Shown: positions 46,576 to 59,334, numbered from the stretch's first letter. The stretch: DNA of 64,000 bases from Sipunculus nudus (GCA_026874595.1 CM049313.1:42868659-42932658); one strand, 5' to 3'. The notes: generated by a model from the sequence alone, not told the origin. Made by a program: numbers and translations.

Positions 46576-49117
46576 TGTCCTCTTCGCTAGAGTTCAGATG
46601 CCTTTAAGGAGTATGTATACAGTTTCAACAGTTGCTGGGTGTTACAGTAATATATTTCAAACGCACTCTGTGACCTTGCCCTGGGAAATGTGTCAGAAAC
46701 AAATCGAGTCAATTTGGATCGCGTCATGCAGTAGCGAAGTGAGAAAGAAATGACAACGGCGTCTCTGACTACATGGCCATATATGGTTGTCTGCCATGGA
46801 CAAGTCACACACGCAGACACGTACCGTGTAGCGAAATGACATTGGCATTCATTGATCTGTGGCAATGCAGTATCCCCCAGGGCATGGGCACAAAAATTAC
46901 ACAATATATATGTTTTGGATATCGGGATATCAAATACTTATATAATTATAATAATTAGCGTAATCTATTTTTTTAGCTAAGGGATGGGTCAAAATGAATG
47001 AAGATTTGAAATAAAATATTTTATCGTAATATAGAATATCTTCAAAATATAATATATGGTTCCTTTTTTGTTATATTAACCCTTAAAAAAATCCCCAAAA
47101 TTCGTTCACACGTATACCTTTTTGAGTAAAGTTGTTAACAGTCAAAGGAAACAAGGGCACACCATTTTACCTCAGCATCTGACGGAGGAATAATTATAGT
47201 CCAGCAGGCGGTATAATCAGAGGCTCGTCATTTCACCTGAGATCTAGTTTCATGGATGTTGTGGAGACATTTACAGAACAGAGTGAAAACAAGTAAACAT
47301 TATCTCGAAGGCCATTTTCTGAAATATTGTGGGTAGCTTTTGGACGTTCTTGTAACGCAAACCCAGAAGATACAAAATAACTGCATGTGGGTTAACTTAG
47401 ATTTTGTCCTAGTGTTTGTTTAATAGATTATACTTATAAAATTTTATAATACTAACTGAATATAAGCTATACTCTTCGAGTGATACGATGATCGATACAT
47501 TTAGGTTAAAGAGAAAATGAAATAATTAGCCATTTGTTTTGGTCATGTCTAAACGTAGTGGCTATATGGGATTATGTAAAACAGCTGATCACTGATGAAA
47601 GAAGCTCTTGCAGTTTTAGATTAGCAATGTTTGAATAGTACAGTTCTTCTTTTATTTGGAAATATATAGTACGTATTCAAGGTCCCATTATGTTGGTCTG
47701 ACTCAATGTGAAAACCACGGAATTAATGACATCATGAGCTGGCTTTAATGTCAAAACAGCCCATCAACCCAAGATATATTTTACTCCTCATTGCAGCGAG
47801 TTCGCAGTTGATAGGAATGTTTATCAAAGACACCAAAAACTTTATATTTAAATATAAATGATATATACATTCGGAAACACCCGTATCCTATGCGTTATAT
47901 CATACGCCTATCCAGCATGTTGGGCTAATGTGTACATTAAAGACCAAAGTTAAGGAACAACAATTAGGATTGGGAAAGGACACTCGCGAAATAAAACAGT
48001 AATAAAAACATTTACCGTGATGGGCTGTGCGGGCCCGACCATTCTCAGTGTAAACACAGTAAACATGGCAAAGGTATGGTTATCTTGAGTTTTCAACGTA
48101 TGCCGGACAAATCCTGTTGATTTAGGATAGGATGTTTCCTTCCATACACAGACTACACCACATCATAATACGGGGTGTGCTAGCGATGGCAATCTCTTTG
48201 ATTTCCAGTAATGATAAGATTTATTGGCGGTTACAGTGTGAACCATTAAGTTTTAAAAACAGTATGCTCTACCTCCATATGCGGATTAACTGTACGGTAA
48301 TTGAAACAAGTGACCCATGAGTCATGACGCTCAGCTGACCAGGAGCACATTCACAAAAGGAATTTATCACCTGAATGCCAAATAGTGTAGGTGGTTGTCA
48401 CAACCCCAAAAGAAATGGACACACCAGGTCCTTTAATACGGTGAACTCAAGCGGCTGAAACCCATACATACACTCCGAAAGATGAAAAAGATATGAGTAA
48501 ACAAAACAATAAAAATACACTTACACTTCTCTGGAGAGGCGTTCCAGTCAAATGTATCGATGATCACTAGAGTCCATATAACCACACAAAATAACTAAGT
48601 TCTGTTTACCTCTGGATGAACACTACACCCGAAAATTCCTTTTGTTTACACGGCTGATGATCACATGACCGACGCATTGGAGTCATTGGATTCACATATA
48701 TTGGAATGGCAGCTGCTAGTCCAGGCCGCTACCACTATGAATACACAAGCGATCTCCAGTTCTTCACGCCGCTAAACACATCTGGGTCGACACCGTTCTC
48801 CTCTGAAGTACGTGCTCGCCATACAAGGAAATCTCGGATCACTGGCAGTGAAATCTAGGCTCAAAGCGTTCTGATAAGCGTATAAATTGTCCTGATCTGT
48901 TACTTGACTCCACCATGGTAGACACACATCGAAGGTTTTACAAGTCCTTCTGTAAAGTAAAATGCCATTCTCAAGTCCGTTAGAGAGATTCTACGTGGCC
49001 GTCCGCAGGCACTGACGTTCTACTCCCAGGAACATAGACTCTCAGCTGATCAGACAATATCGGACCCACCTCTGGACCTGTGACCATCGGTCAGACTACA
49101 CTTTCTCGCGCGCTCAC

Positions 49118-49176
49118 CTAGGAGTTTGTGAAGTCCTTATAGCAACCACAGCTTTTATATACGCCTGCTGACGTCA
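49118..49176 (-). promoter_or_regulatory. Candidate minus-strand promoter and first donor
   Basis: TGACGTCA (a perfect CRE-type site, 49169-49176) precedes a good TATA box on the minus strand (GCGTATATAAAAGC, about 49152-49163). Some 30-45 bp downstream is CTAG|GTGAGC, a consensus donor (exon end 49118). This looks like a core promoter with a short non-coding first exon pointing towards gene B. The link to gene B is a guess; an LTR promoter is an alternative. Confidence 0.35.
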
Positions 49177-49469
49177 AACATCCTGACCGCCTTTTGGCAA
49201 GTTGTCTTACACTATTATACAGCCTGTCATAAATTGCATGAAAACTAAAATGGACACGCCTCCAGAGACCAAAACGTGGAAAAATATCAGGTATGCAGGT
49301 TCGTTGCCGGAGCGAATTTACAATCAGTACCTAAAATTGAGAGAGTTAAATAAAATAATGTTACACATATTGTAGTCGAAGAAGTCGAACACTAATACCA
49401 AAAAAAATGTTTCATGATAATATCTCCACCCATTCCAATGAAATTTAGCTGAGCTAAAATGAACATGCA

Positions 49470-50965
49470 CATTTTGAAGGACATGTCAAGAGAGAAAATT
49501 CTAGGTCCAGTAAAGTTTTGTACCCTGTCTGACTGTCGTGGTGCTTTAAATGATTTGGCCAGTAAAATAGGTCACTTTGACCTAATTTCAGGTTTCAATT
49601 GAGACTGCCCAAGATGTTTTGGTCGGTAGCATAGTCACCATGACCTAATTTCGGGTTTCCATAGAGATTGCCCAAGACTTCAGTCTATAATACATTGGAA
49701 CATTCTAGGCCTAGCGGATACAATTTGTACCCAACTGATTTCCAGGGTGCTAAAAAGCATTTTTTTTTTGTCTCATAGTTCACAGAATATAGGTCACCAT
49801 GACCTTATTACAGCTTTCCATGCAGATAAACCCAGGGCATGCCTGAATGTCATTTTAGAAGAATCTAGGCCTAGCGGATGCAATTTGTGCTCCGTCTGAC
49901 TGACTGGGTCAAAATCATGTCACCATGGCCTAATTTCAGGTTTTCAAGGAGATTTGCCTTGAACTTTCCTGGATCTACGTTTAGATGTTTCTAGGTCTAA
50001 TGGTTACGATTCGTCCCTGTTAACGGACGGACTGGTCATCTGAAGATCTTTAAAAAAATGAGAAATAAATACGTAAAAAGTAGTAAAACTACAGGTAGCA
50101 CAACCATTCTTCAGGAAATGATGAAACACTATTTGATTTATATGAACGGAAAGAATCATGACAATTAATGCCTCAGTTATTCAGTTATTGGAGTTTTTGT
50201 ATCAAAGTTTTAATTATTCTGGGTGCTATTTGCGAGCCCCGTAGCTCGCAGGATAAAGGCCACAGTGACCTAATCCAGGTTTCCAAGGAGATTTTACAGC
50301 CCTCCATGGGTTTACTGTGAAAAAAATCTAGGCCTACCGGATACATTGATTTATATGATCGAAAAGAATCATGACAATCAATGCCTCAGTTATTCAGATA
50401 CTGGAGCTTTTGTATTAAAGTTTAATTATTCTGGGGGGGGGGGGTATTTACGAGCCCCTTAGCCGTGACAAACACGACTCAGTTAGGACCCCCTACTGAG
50501 TCGTGACACAAGCCAAATTTAGAACCGCCCTGCTAGTCCGCGCCACGCTTTATAACCGTTTCTCCGCATATACAGTCGGCAGGCAGACCGCAGGCAGAAA
50601 TCTCCCATACATGCAGAACAATATACGAATATATTGGGTTATGACGGAATATTTCACACACACGGTAGGTGTCGTTGGAGAGATAAGAAACTTATTAAAA
50701 GGTCTAGTGGGTTTATTTGAAGTGACACGATACTTGTAAGCAATGAGGCGTCGTCAAAAATGACGAAAATATTTGCATCCTCATGGGGCCCTTATAATGC
50801 GATCCTCAGAGCTAGATGTCCAGGCACTCTGGCAAGCCAGTTATCTGGCCATAATGTCAGAGGGCCGATCTGGCGCTCAGGCCCCTTAGCTCGCAGGATA
50901 TAGGCCACAGTGACCTAATTTCAGGTTTCCCAGGAGATAACTGAGTACAATTGGGGAAAAAATAT
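49470..50965. repeat. Diverged tandem repeats (GGTCACCATGACCTAATTTC family)
   Basis: Units of roughly 170-200 bp share ATAGGTCACCATGACCTAAT, then TTCAGGTTTCCA.GGAGAT, then TCTAGGCCTAGCGGATACAA and TTGTRC.C. A later pair (about 50145-50280 and 50340-50460) repeats TTTATATGA.CG.AAAGAATC then ATGCCTCAGTTATTCAG. The last partial copy is at about 50880-50945. Confidence 0.7.
50473..50505. other. Perfect 11-bp-stem hairpin
   Basis: CACGACTCAGT and ACTGAGTCGTG enclose an 11-nt loop, inside the diverged repeat region. Function unknown. Confidence 0.6.
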
Positions 50966-51519
50966 ATAACTCTCCTTGTGCTGACTACAGCGAGCTCCAG
51001 GTGCTAGTGACATCTCGCGGCGAGAACGGTACTCATATACCAGGATTGGCGATTTTAGATTTTGGCAACATTACTGCCTTGTTGCCATAAGCAGATAAGA
51101 CAGGCCAAGTCAATCTGCTTTAAATTACCAGTTCTCCGCCAATGAATTAATTGAGAGAATGACTATATTGTAAAACTTAACTTACCCCACACTGATGCAG
51201 TCATACTGACTGGTATAATGAACAATGAGGCGGTAGTCTGCGCCACTTAGTTGAATTCAGGGTGTTTTTCCTGTTTTTCCATAGTTATGGTGGAGTCTTT
51301 CTGCCGGATTTTAAAACATGTAAAGCGGTGGTTATTCAATCATTGCCTAAAGTGTGACGTATTAATATGAAAATGAAAAGGAATTGCATTAGTGGAACCA
51401 AGGGGGTGAGGGTCAAGTGGTATGGACCCACCAAATCCCCCATTTAAGTCGCCTGCAACCATTTTCAGGGTTCAAACCCAAAACTTTTGCCTAGACCTCC
51501 ATCTGTTCGGACGTGAGAA

Positions 51520-51590
51520 CCTTTTTTTTGTTGGATCCCACTTCTGTTCGGACGTGAGAACCTATTTTTTGGATCCCACTTCTGAAATCA
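51520..51590 (+). repeat. ~40-bp tandem duplication
   Basis: TTCGGACGTGAGAACCTTTT...TTGGATCCCACTTCTG appears twice in a row (from about 51505 and 51548), with a length difference in the T-run. No function is seen. Confidence 0.6.
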
Positions 51591-51907
51591 TCGATCTGCC
51601 CTCGAATCGTCAGCTCCTTCAACGACCCAGTGAAGACGAATTTGCAGACATCAAAGATTCGCTTGCATAAGCAACCACAGACGTATCTTTCTCAGTGACG
51701 CAGTTCCAGGCAATTGATTATGTTTTATTTTACATAAGTGAGTAATAAATATAATTACTAACGGTCAAGCAAGTCTAATGACCAGTCTTCCCTTGGTTTT
51801 TGGTTAAACCACTAATCCGCAATATTGATAAAAAGCAGATTGACATATAAGAAGTAAACCTGAATGAAGATTACTAACTCCTTTACTATTTATTTATGTT
51901 TTTCTAG

Positions 51908-51973
51908 GAGCATGCCGGGACTGTCAAAGAAAGATGACTAGAAAAGAATTTGCCCCAGAAATAAAGTGTGACC
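51908..51973 (+). CDS. Candidate isolated internal exon (unassigned)
   Basis: A textbook acceptor (TTTATGTTTTTCTAG) and donor (GTGACC|GTAAGT) bound 66 nt that is open in only one frame, phase 1 at both ends. The encoded residues (GACRDCQRKMTRKEF... then EIKCD) carry three cysteines and many charges but match no family I know. No neighbouring plus-strand exon was found, so it may be a chance pairing of splice motifs. Confidence 0.28.
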
Positions 51974-52414
51974 GTAAGTTAAATCAGTCTTCTTTCACTG
52001 TCCGTTTTGTATCACGAGCTGAATATAAATGAATCTTAAAATGCCTCTGCATGAAAATAAGGACACTTTAAACTAGCGACAGCCTGTCACCCCAAACGTC
52101 AATTTTAGATGAACTGAAGAACGATGGGCTATCAGTTTATTTCCGAAGGCCTGAGTGTCATGTTGTCATGGCTAAAACATGTTGCAATACATTTAAGATG
52201 CTTGCACAAAAAAAAATTGTAAAGTGTACCATTTTTCTAGTTCCATGTTCTGTCCTATTAAATAATAGAATATGAAAAAAATGTTGGAAAAAAGAAGGAA
52301 AAAGATTTATTTATTTACTTATTATTCCTTCGCGCCTATGCTAAGGCTGTCATTAAGTAGAGCAACTGTTTCAAAGTCTGGTTAACCTTTCCGAATGAAA
52401 CATGCCGGCTACCA

Positions 52415-52605
52415 GAGTTGAGTCCAAAAGTACTCGTATTCATAGTACTCGTACTCATGAGTACTTTTTTGAGTACTAAGTACTTGTACTCAAGTACTTT
52501 TTAAAAATCACAAAAGTACTCGCACTTGTACTCGAGTACTTCGAAAGTACACGGTACTCATATGAGTAATTCATGAGTACTTTTGGGTATTTCATATCTT
52601 TCTAA
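52415..52605. repeat. Dense palindromic GTACT/AGTAC repeat
   Basis: More than fifteen copies of AGTACTC/GAGTACT/AAGTACTT in about 170 bp, such as TAGTACTCGTACTCATGAGT, so the strand can pair with itself in many ways. Similar tracts close some DNA transposons (memory only). Confidence 0.55.
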
Positions 52606-53516
52606 ATAAACGTTAATCTCAATTTATTATATTAGTAATAGTTTATTATAAAATATTATAGTAAGATATTATATATAATATATAACATATAATTTCATAA
52701 ATAATAATACCGTACTTTCAGTAATCAATCTGTAACTATAAATGAAACTATTACAGCATTTTAGCATCGATAACTATTACTATTACTTGGCTTCTATTAC
52801 TCCTATTACTTATACTATTTCTTTTATTTAATATAAAATATAAATAAATTGAACTAATTAATTATTAATACATTCATGCAATGCATGTCTACATGTGTAC
52901 AGCATTATATATTTCCAGCAAGATAAGTACAACATAGTGTTCAATAAAAGAATAAATCAGCAAATCATACTGAGTAATATTTTAAGAGAAAAAAATCTAA
53001 TTTTAAAAGATCCCAAAATAAAAAAAAAGTTCAGGTTTGCCCTAATTCAATACAATTAAATATACTCAGAACATGTTCATCATAACATAAACTCAGCAGT
53101 GCTCCGGGGCTTGGGCTAATCAAGCTTGAATTAATTTATATATGAAACTAAATGTGAGTGTAGGTTTAGCAGATTTTCAGTTGGAATTGCAGTCTTTGAT
53201 GAGCCCTGTACAGTCTGTTGCACGTCTAAGACTCAAATGTTGACTGTCAACTGATTGACCCATGAAAAGCTGTGACTATCAGAGCATACACCCCGTAGCT
53301 ACTACAACATAGGCTGCAGCATCACATTCTACTATCAGCTAACAATAACTTCCTAATATACTGTGTACGCTCACAAAGGTCTTCTCCAATGTTTAATGAC
53401 CAAGCCTACTTAATGAATCAACAATGAGAACCAGGGGTTAACCTAAAGCCAAAGCCCACTGGACCATGAAAGCACCCAGCATTAACTAATTACACTACAC
53501 AGGGCCCTTTTTTATG

Positions 53517-55563
53517 TATGTATGCTGGACAGTTCCAGAGCATTTGATGTTGTGTGGCACACAGGCCTTTTTGTTAAACTCTACCATTTTGGTATATGTG
53601 GGCTGATATGGCGCCTTATACTTAATGCGTACACAGAAATGAAAAGTGCTGTTATGTTTTTGAACAGAGCAAGTCCTCTTTTTAATGTAAGACAGTCCGT
53701 ACGTCAAGGGGGTGTTCTCTCGCCTTGGCTCTATTTGTTATTTATAAATGACCTTCTAATTGAACTTCGTCAGTCCCAACAAGGAGCACTTGTGGATGGC
53801 ATTTACGTGGGTTCACCCACTCAGGCGGATGACATATGTCTTGTGTCCCTCTCGCCAGGAGGTTTGCAAACTATGATTAACATTTGCTCTAATTATTCCT
53901 GTAAGTGGAGATTTAATTTTAACTCTGATAAATCTGCTGTCATCGTATTTGAAGAGTCTGTGCAGTCCGTCTACATTCGCGACGCTGTCTGCTCTTGGGC
54001 CTAATGTTATAAAACAGGTACGTTCTCATAAACACTCGGTATTACATAAGAAGCTAAACTTTCTTCGAAAGAATATGTTATGGATGCCTGTAGAAAAGGT
54101 AAAGGTTCTCTGATGTGACTGATTCGGACTGGGGTACGGCCATCTGGCCTCAATCCTCTTACTAGTTTAAAGTTATATAAAACGGTTGTGCTTCCGAGAG
54201 CCCTGTACGGATGTGAACTTTGGTTTCACTTACTGTTGACCAAACGAATTCACTTGAGCGGATGCATCGCTTTTGCCTTAAAGTAATGCAGGATCTTCAT
54301 AAGAGAACCCCTACTAACATAGCCCTAAGCTTGTTAGGTGCACCATGCTTATCTGCGTTTTTGGATAGATTGAAGCTTCTTTATTTCGGACGGTTGTGTA
54401 GAACTCGACAAGCAATGGTTCCTGTTCGTATTCTTAAATATAGAATATTTAATGCGCTATCACGCAAGTGTTCGATCGGTAGTGTGGCAGAGTTTGTTTC
54501 GCTCGTTTTTAAATATGGACTTGATTCTACATTAATAAAATTTCTTTGTACAGGCGTTTTTCCGTCAAAAGGGCAATGGGACGAACTTGTTACAAGTAAA
54601 ATAGTAATAAACGAAGAAAACTTGTTCTTTAACAGTTTAATGGATTCTCCAGTATGTAAGCGCTTTTGTATTGTAAAAGAGGATTATTTCTCACCATCAC
54701 TGTTATGGCAATATGCAGGACAGATTCCAGGAACTCTTGGCGTGTTCTCCTTCTTGATCAAATTACTTGCCTACTGTGATATGTTTGATGATAATGGCTC
54801 ATCTTATCTGTGTCACTTTTGTGGTCATTTGTATACCAATCCAATTTTTCATGCCTCATTACTGTGCTGTGTAACCAAGTCAGAGAGAGATAACTTGTGG
54901 GATTATCTTACTGATATGCTCCCAATACAGGATAGTGTTTTTCTCTTTAGTTTAGAAGAAGAACAGTTGTTTAATATATTGTTAGGCCTACCACCTGGTC
55001 TGTCAGATTTCAACGATCATAAAAACCTGATGCACAGATCGGCTGTATTTTTAAGAACATTAAGCGTATTATTCTTGACTGTGGCCTAAGGATTTGAGCT
55101 TCCTTTGGGCTTCCGGTCACCTAAAGTAAAAAAAAAAAATGTTGTCTGTGTTTTTTTTGTATTCTTTAATTGGTTATTAACGATCTGGATTTGTTTCTTC
55201 TTTGATTCTGTACTATAATCATAAATATATCTTGTATGTCAAAACCCATTTAGTACGGAACATCGTTATCAAAAAATAATCTCTGCTTATCATATATATC
55301 CTACGGTGTTCTCTGTTCCATTTAAATCAATAATTATTTAATTTTCAGACCCATAGATCTGTATTGTATCTTAACCTATCACTTTTAAATGTATATTTTG
55401 CAAATTTTGATTGTTCCTGTATACCCTGTTTATATTGTTACAGGATATATATCCCATATATCTGTTTACATGTATTTTGTTTATTCATATATTACTTTTC
55501 TACAAATACTGATTGTAATCTTCAGCTTCTGGAGGAAATAAAGAATATCAATCAATCAATCTT
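53517..55563 (+). pseudogene. Non-LTR retrotransposon (LINE) 3' half, frameshifted
   Basis: The frame from 53522 has reverse-transcriptase motifs in order: LDSSRAFD (motif A), VRQGGVLSP and FINDL (motif B) and QADDICLV (motif C, where the usual Tyr/Phe before ADD is Gln). NFNSDKSAVIVF follows. Frame changes near 54000 and 54225 interrupt it: ALYGCELW is in one frame and VDQTNSLERMHRFCLK in another. The last 289-codon frame (to 55089) ends in a zinc-knuckle-like CHFCG...H...C region typical of LINE ORF2. An untranslated region and an (ATCA)n tail near 55545-55563 mark the 3' end. The 5' part, including endonuclease and RT start, is missing, so it is a truncated, inactive copy. Clade not assigned (Jockey/CR1-like groups possible). 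Confidence 0.85.
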
Positions 55564-55910
55564 CATTAAAACTGGCCGCAGCATTATCAATACCAAATCT
55601 TCTACATTCATATCCAATACCCAAAATAAAAAAAAAACAGATTTCGGATAGATATATGTTATTTAATTGATTATCCTATTTTCATTCTATTCATTGAACC
55701 GGATTATTTTGGCGCAGTGTTTTAGTATAAGGTAGCCACCGAGACGGAATAAAACTACAGTACACATGTTAAATTGTACTTATCTCATGGCTTGCAAAAT
55801 CATCTATCATTATTGATGTAAATACATTGAATAAATGTTAAACTACTTAATCTTCTCTGGTAAATACGCTGAGCGAAGGACTTAACTCATTTCCCATTAT
55901 GTTTATGCAC

Positions 55911-56440
55911 TGTAATCCCTGAAAATAGTACCTTCGTTTTACACTATCTTACTGAATGGATTTCAGGGAATTTGTGTAATGATATCATGTCAGAGTTTGA
56001 GTTATCATGATCATATTCATAACATTTCAGTTCATATATTTTACGCAATCTTACTCATATTCATAACATTTCGTGTAATCCCTGAAAATAGTACCTTCGT
56101 TTTACACTATCTTACTGAATGGATTTCAGGGAATTTGTGTAATGATATCTTGTCAGAGTTTGAGTTATCATTATCATATTCATAACATTTCAGTTCATAT
56201 ATTTTACACAATCTTACTCTTATTCATAACATTTCAGTAACCTTTTTTTCACAATCTTACTCATATTCATAACATTTCAGTATCTTTATTTTATGCAATC
56301 TTACGCATATTCATAACATTTCAGTACTTTTATTTTACACAATCTTAATTACTCATATCCATAACATTTCAGTGACTTTCTTTTATAAAATCTTACCCAT
56401 ATTCATAACATTTAAGTACTTTTATGTTACATAATTTACT
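55911..56440. repeat. Nested tandem repeat: 163-bp duplication plus ~48-bp array
   Basis: A 163-bp unit starting TGTAATCCCTGAAAATAGTA (55911) repeats at 56074 almost unchanged. It runs into six or so copies of a ~48-bp unit: TCATATTCATAACATTTCAG, then a T-rich stretch, then ACACAATCTTAC, up to about 56440. Looser copies of CATATTCATAACATTT continue to about 56625. Confidence 0.82.
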
Positions 56441-56888
56441 GGATGGGTTTCAATGAAATTTTAAGACAGCACTCTATATCTATCAGAGTTTGCTGTTCAT
56501 GGAGTATTATCATTACCATATTCATAACATTTTACACTATTTACAGGCACTACAAAGGGGTTAAAGTCACGGTTTGCTGTTTCATAGAGATAGTTCTCAA
56601 TGTTAATGGTATTCATAACATTTCACGCTAATTAGTTCACAGTCCACTGAGTACTTTAATGTTTGGCTCAAAGTGACAGCCATATGACACATGTTTTGAT
56701 AGTTTCGCTGTTGATTAATTTAAATGATGCGTTACAAAAGGCAGCGGTCAATACTTTGATGAGTTCCCTTTTAATGATTAATTTAATCCTGTGATTCAAA
56801 GTCTCTAATTGTAGGTATGGTCAAATTTATTTAGCCTATAAATTCAGCTGTACTGGGCTCATTCCATCATTCCATCTTTTGATGCGCA

Positions 56889-58659
56889 ATGGCACAGCAG
56901 AATTTTGAGACCGAATTCAGGGAGGAATCGTTCAAGAAGTATTCCAAATGTGCAAAGCACCTCATTCCTAAGGAGTTGTACTACAAGACTATTCAAATCT
57001 GAAAACAGCAGCCAAAATTTCAAGCTCAAAGTCACGTCACCAGTACTACATCCTAAAGAAGTACTACAGTGTGGTGATGTGGAGAAGCATATAAAGAAGA
57101 GAAAATCACCAGAGGATCGCCCAGTGTACTACGCAACAATAGAAGACACATATGACATCATCAGTAAAGCTCATATCGAAACTGGACATGGTGGTCGTGA
57201 GAGGATGTTAAAACACCTTGGGCAAAAGTATGCCAACGTCACAACTGATGCTGTTGAACTCTACAAGTCTTAATGTTTTGTGTGTTAAGAGGAAAGGAAA
57301 CGTCCCAAGACTAAAGGCGTTGTTGTAAAACCTATTCTGCCAAGTGAGTTCAACTCTCGTGGTCAGGTGGATCTTGTTGACATGCAGTCATCCACACAAG
57401 GCAAGTTTAAATGGATCATGGTCTACCAGTGCCACCTCACAAAGTTTGTTATCCTGAGACCCTTGACTTCAAAGGGAGCTACTGAAGTTGCCTTTCAACT
57501 TTTAGATATCTTCCTTCTGTTTGTGCCCCAGCCATCCTCCAGAGTGACAATGGCTCAGAATTTACAGCCCAAGTCATTACATAACTCAAGGTATTGTGGC
57601 CTCAGCTCATCATGGTTCATGGCAAGCCCAGGCATCCACAAAGTCAGGGCTCTGTTGAAAGGGCTAATGCTGACATTAACGACATGCTTGTAGCTAAGAT
57701 GAGTGACAACAGAACCTGTGACTGGACTGTGGGACTCAAATTTGTGCAGCAACATAAGAACTGTGCTCATCATGCTGGCATTAACAGAACTCCTTACAAA
57801 GCTATGTTTGGAGAGGACCCCAAGGTTTGCTTGGCATCTTCAATTCTCCCACAAGAAATCCTTAGAAAGCTTAAATTAGAAGATGATCTCCTGGCACTTC
57901 TTCAGCCGTCATCACCTGTCAACACTGAGTCAGCCTCTGTTGACACCACTGACACCACCTCTACTTCCTGCCACCAGTCCACCTTCAGCAGATGCAGACA
58001 ACCAGCCACAGTCACCCCCAGAAGCCCAGGAGCCATCCTCTCCGGCCACCAGCCAACCATCATCTTCCACCAACAAGTCACCAACCCCTACGGGCAACAG
58101 TCCACCATCACCACCTGCAACTGATCAGCAACCGTCACCAGCTGCCAACAGCAACCCTGCACCTCTGGACAAGCGGCTTCAAGACATCTGCTGTCAGCGT
58201 AAAAGAGCATGCGATTCTCAGTTATCCGAAGCAGAAAGAATGGTCAAGCGCTCCCGTGTTGAATTATTGGCTGGTGAAGTGGGAGATAATGTTGCTGTTC
58301 CAATTCCAATGGTTGACAAGGGTAGAGGTGATCCCAGAAACATACTTGGAGTTATTCTAGATCGGGACGAGCATAAAATGTACAGAATTGCAGTGAAGGC
58401 TGGAATTCTGAGCACAAAATATTGTAGGAACCAGTTTGACATCTGTCCCCAGCGACTCTTGAGTAAATCTGATGAAAACAGAGAATGTTACATTTCGCTG
58501 CGCCAAGCGCTCAAGACTTCTGGCGGACAAGGGTTCTTCCGCTGTGACTGCAGCAAAGGCAAGAAACAGTGTCAGACAAACCGGTGCAAATGCTTTAAAG
58601 CAAAGAGACTTTGTAATAGCAGGTGTCACAGTAGTCTGACTTGTCAAAAAAAGAATTAG
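56889..58659 (+). pseudogene. Broken KRBA2/Ginger-like integrase gene
   Basis: The reading starts at ATG 56889 (MAQQNFETEFREESFKKYSK) and shifts frame near 57000. A zinc-binding segment follows (KAH...TGH then CFVC, HHCC pattern) and an integrase core with the DDE triad: QVDLVDMQ, LQSDNGSEF and QGSVERANADI. A Pro/Ser/Thr linker leads to a Cys-rich end (FRCDCSKGKKQC, NRCKCFKAKRLCNSRC). Stops interrupt at YKS*CFVC*, another falls after the second Asp, and frames change near 57000, 57520 and 58000. The layout matches integrase-derived proteins of the KRBA2 / ZBED9 type and Ginger elements, by recall. It cannot make a full protein as it stands. Confidence 0.82.
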
Positions 58660-58705
58660 CAATGTTACGCTTTGACCAAGACATTTCCGTGATAACCAGT
58701 TACTA

Positions 58706-59290
58706 TTGGGGCTGCGCGATATTATCGATACATTGGTATACCGCGATATGGTGAATCGCATATTGCGTTGATTCAGTTTTCAGATATCAATAATTTCTCT
58801 ATATTTTGTGTTACTTGCATAAAACTATTTTTTTGGTTATAAGAATTGTATATATATTACAAATTTAGACATCTTAATGTAGAGGCTTTAATAATTGGGC
58901 CTAAAATTAAATGTTCAAGTTGGCCAGATATACCAAAGATTAAAGGTTCATTTAAAGAAAATGTGCATGTCTGCCAGATGGCATACAAGAAATATTTCCT
59001 TACAGCTAAGAGTAATAAGTGCTGAACACATCCATAATGAATAATGATTGATTAATTTATTCTTTCCCGTATCTGATGATTACTGCAGGAAGATCAGGTG
59101 TCAAGTTAACAGTATTATTTTTTTTATTTATTTATTTTTTTATTAGTATAATTGTGCAGGAATGGCAGACTTGCAATGTAGCACATGGCTTTGATTATCC
59201 TGCACAGTCCAGCATTTAGTGATTGAAATAAACTGATCTGCATAAACTTTCATTGTGTCATTATATTTAACATGATAAACAATGATTTAG
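58706..59290 (+). mobile_element. Non-autonomous element, copy 2 (GGGCTGCGCGATATTATCG family)
   Basis: GGGGCTGCGCGATATTATCG at 58710 and CTGATCTGCATAAACTTTCA at 59236 match the start and end of copy 1 at 36196-36372. About 400 bp more sequence lies between them here. It directly follows the broken integrase gene. Confidence 0.48.
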
Positions 59291-59334
59291 CCCAGTCACT
59301 GAAATGGTGAGGATTGGCCTATACAATGAAATGC

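Larger units (their letters stand above)
41640..49110. other. Intergenic or gene B upstream region; no gene recognised
   Basis: It contains a G-run (about 42275-42286), a GC-rich block with a poly(T) edge (43141-43440), (AT)n runs at 44.77 and 45.8 kb, a GA-rich tract (45854-45910), and a G-rich repeat (46441-46575). I searched the minus strand for a gene B signal-peptide exon and found only weak candidates (for example MSFIIW... at 46180, with a poor donor). Confidence 0.45.
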
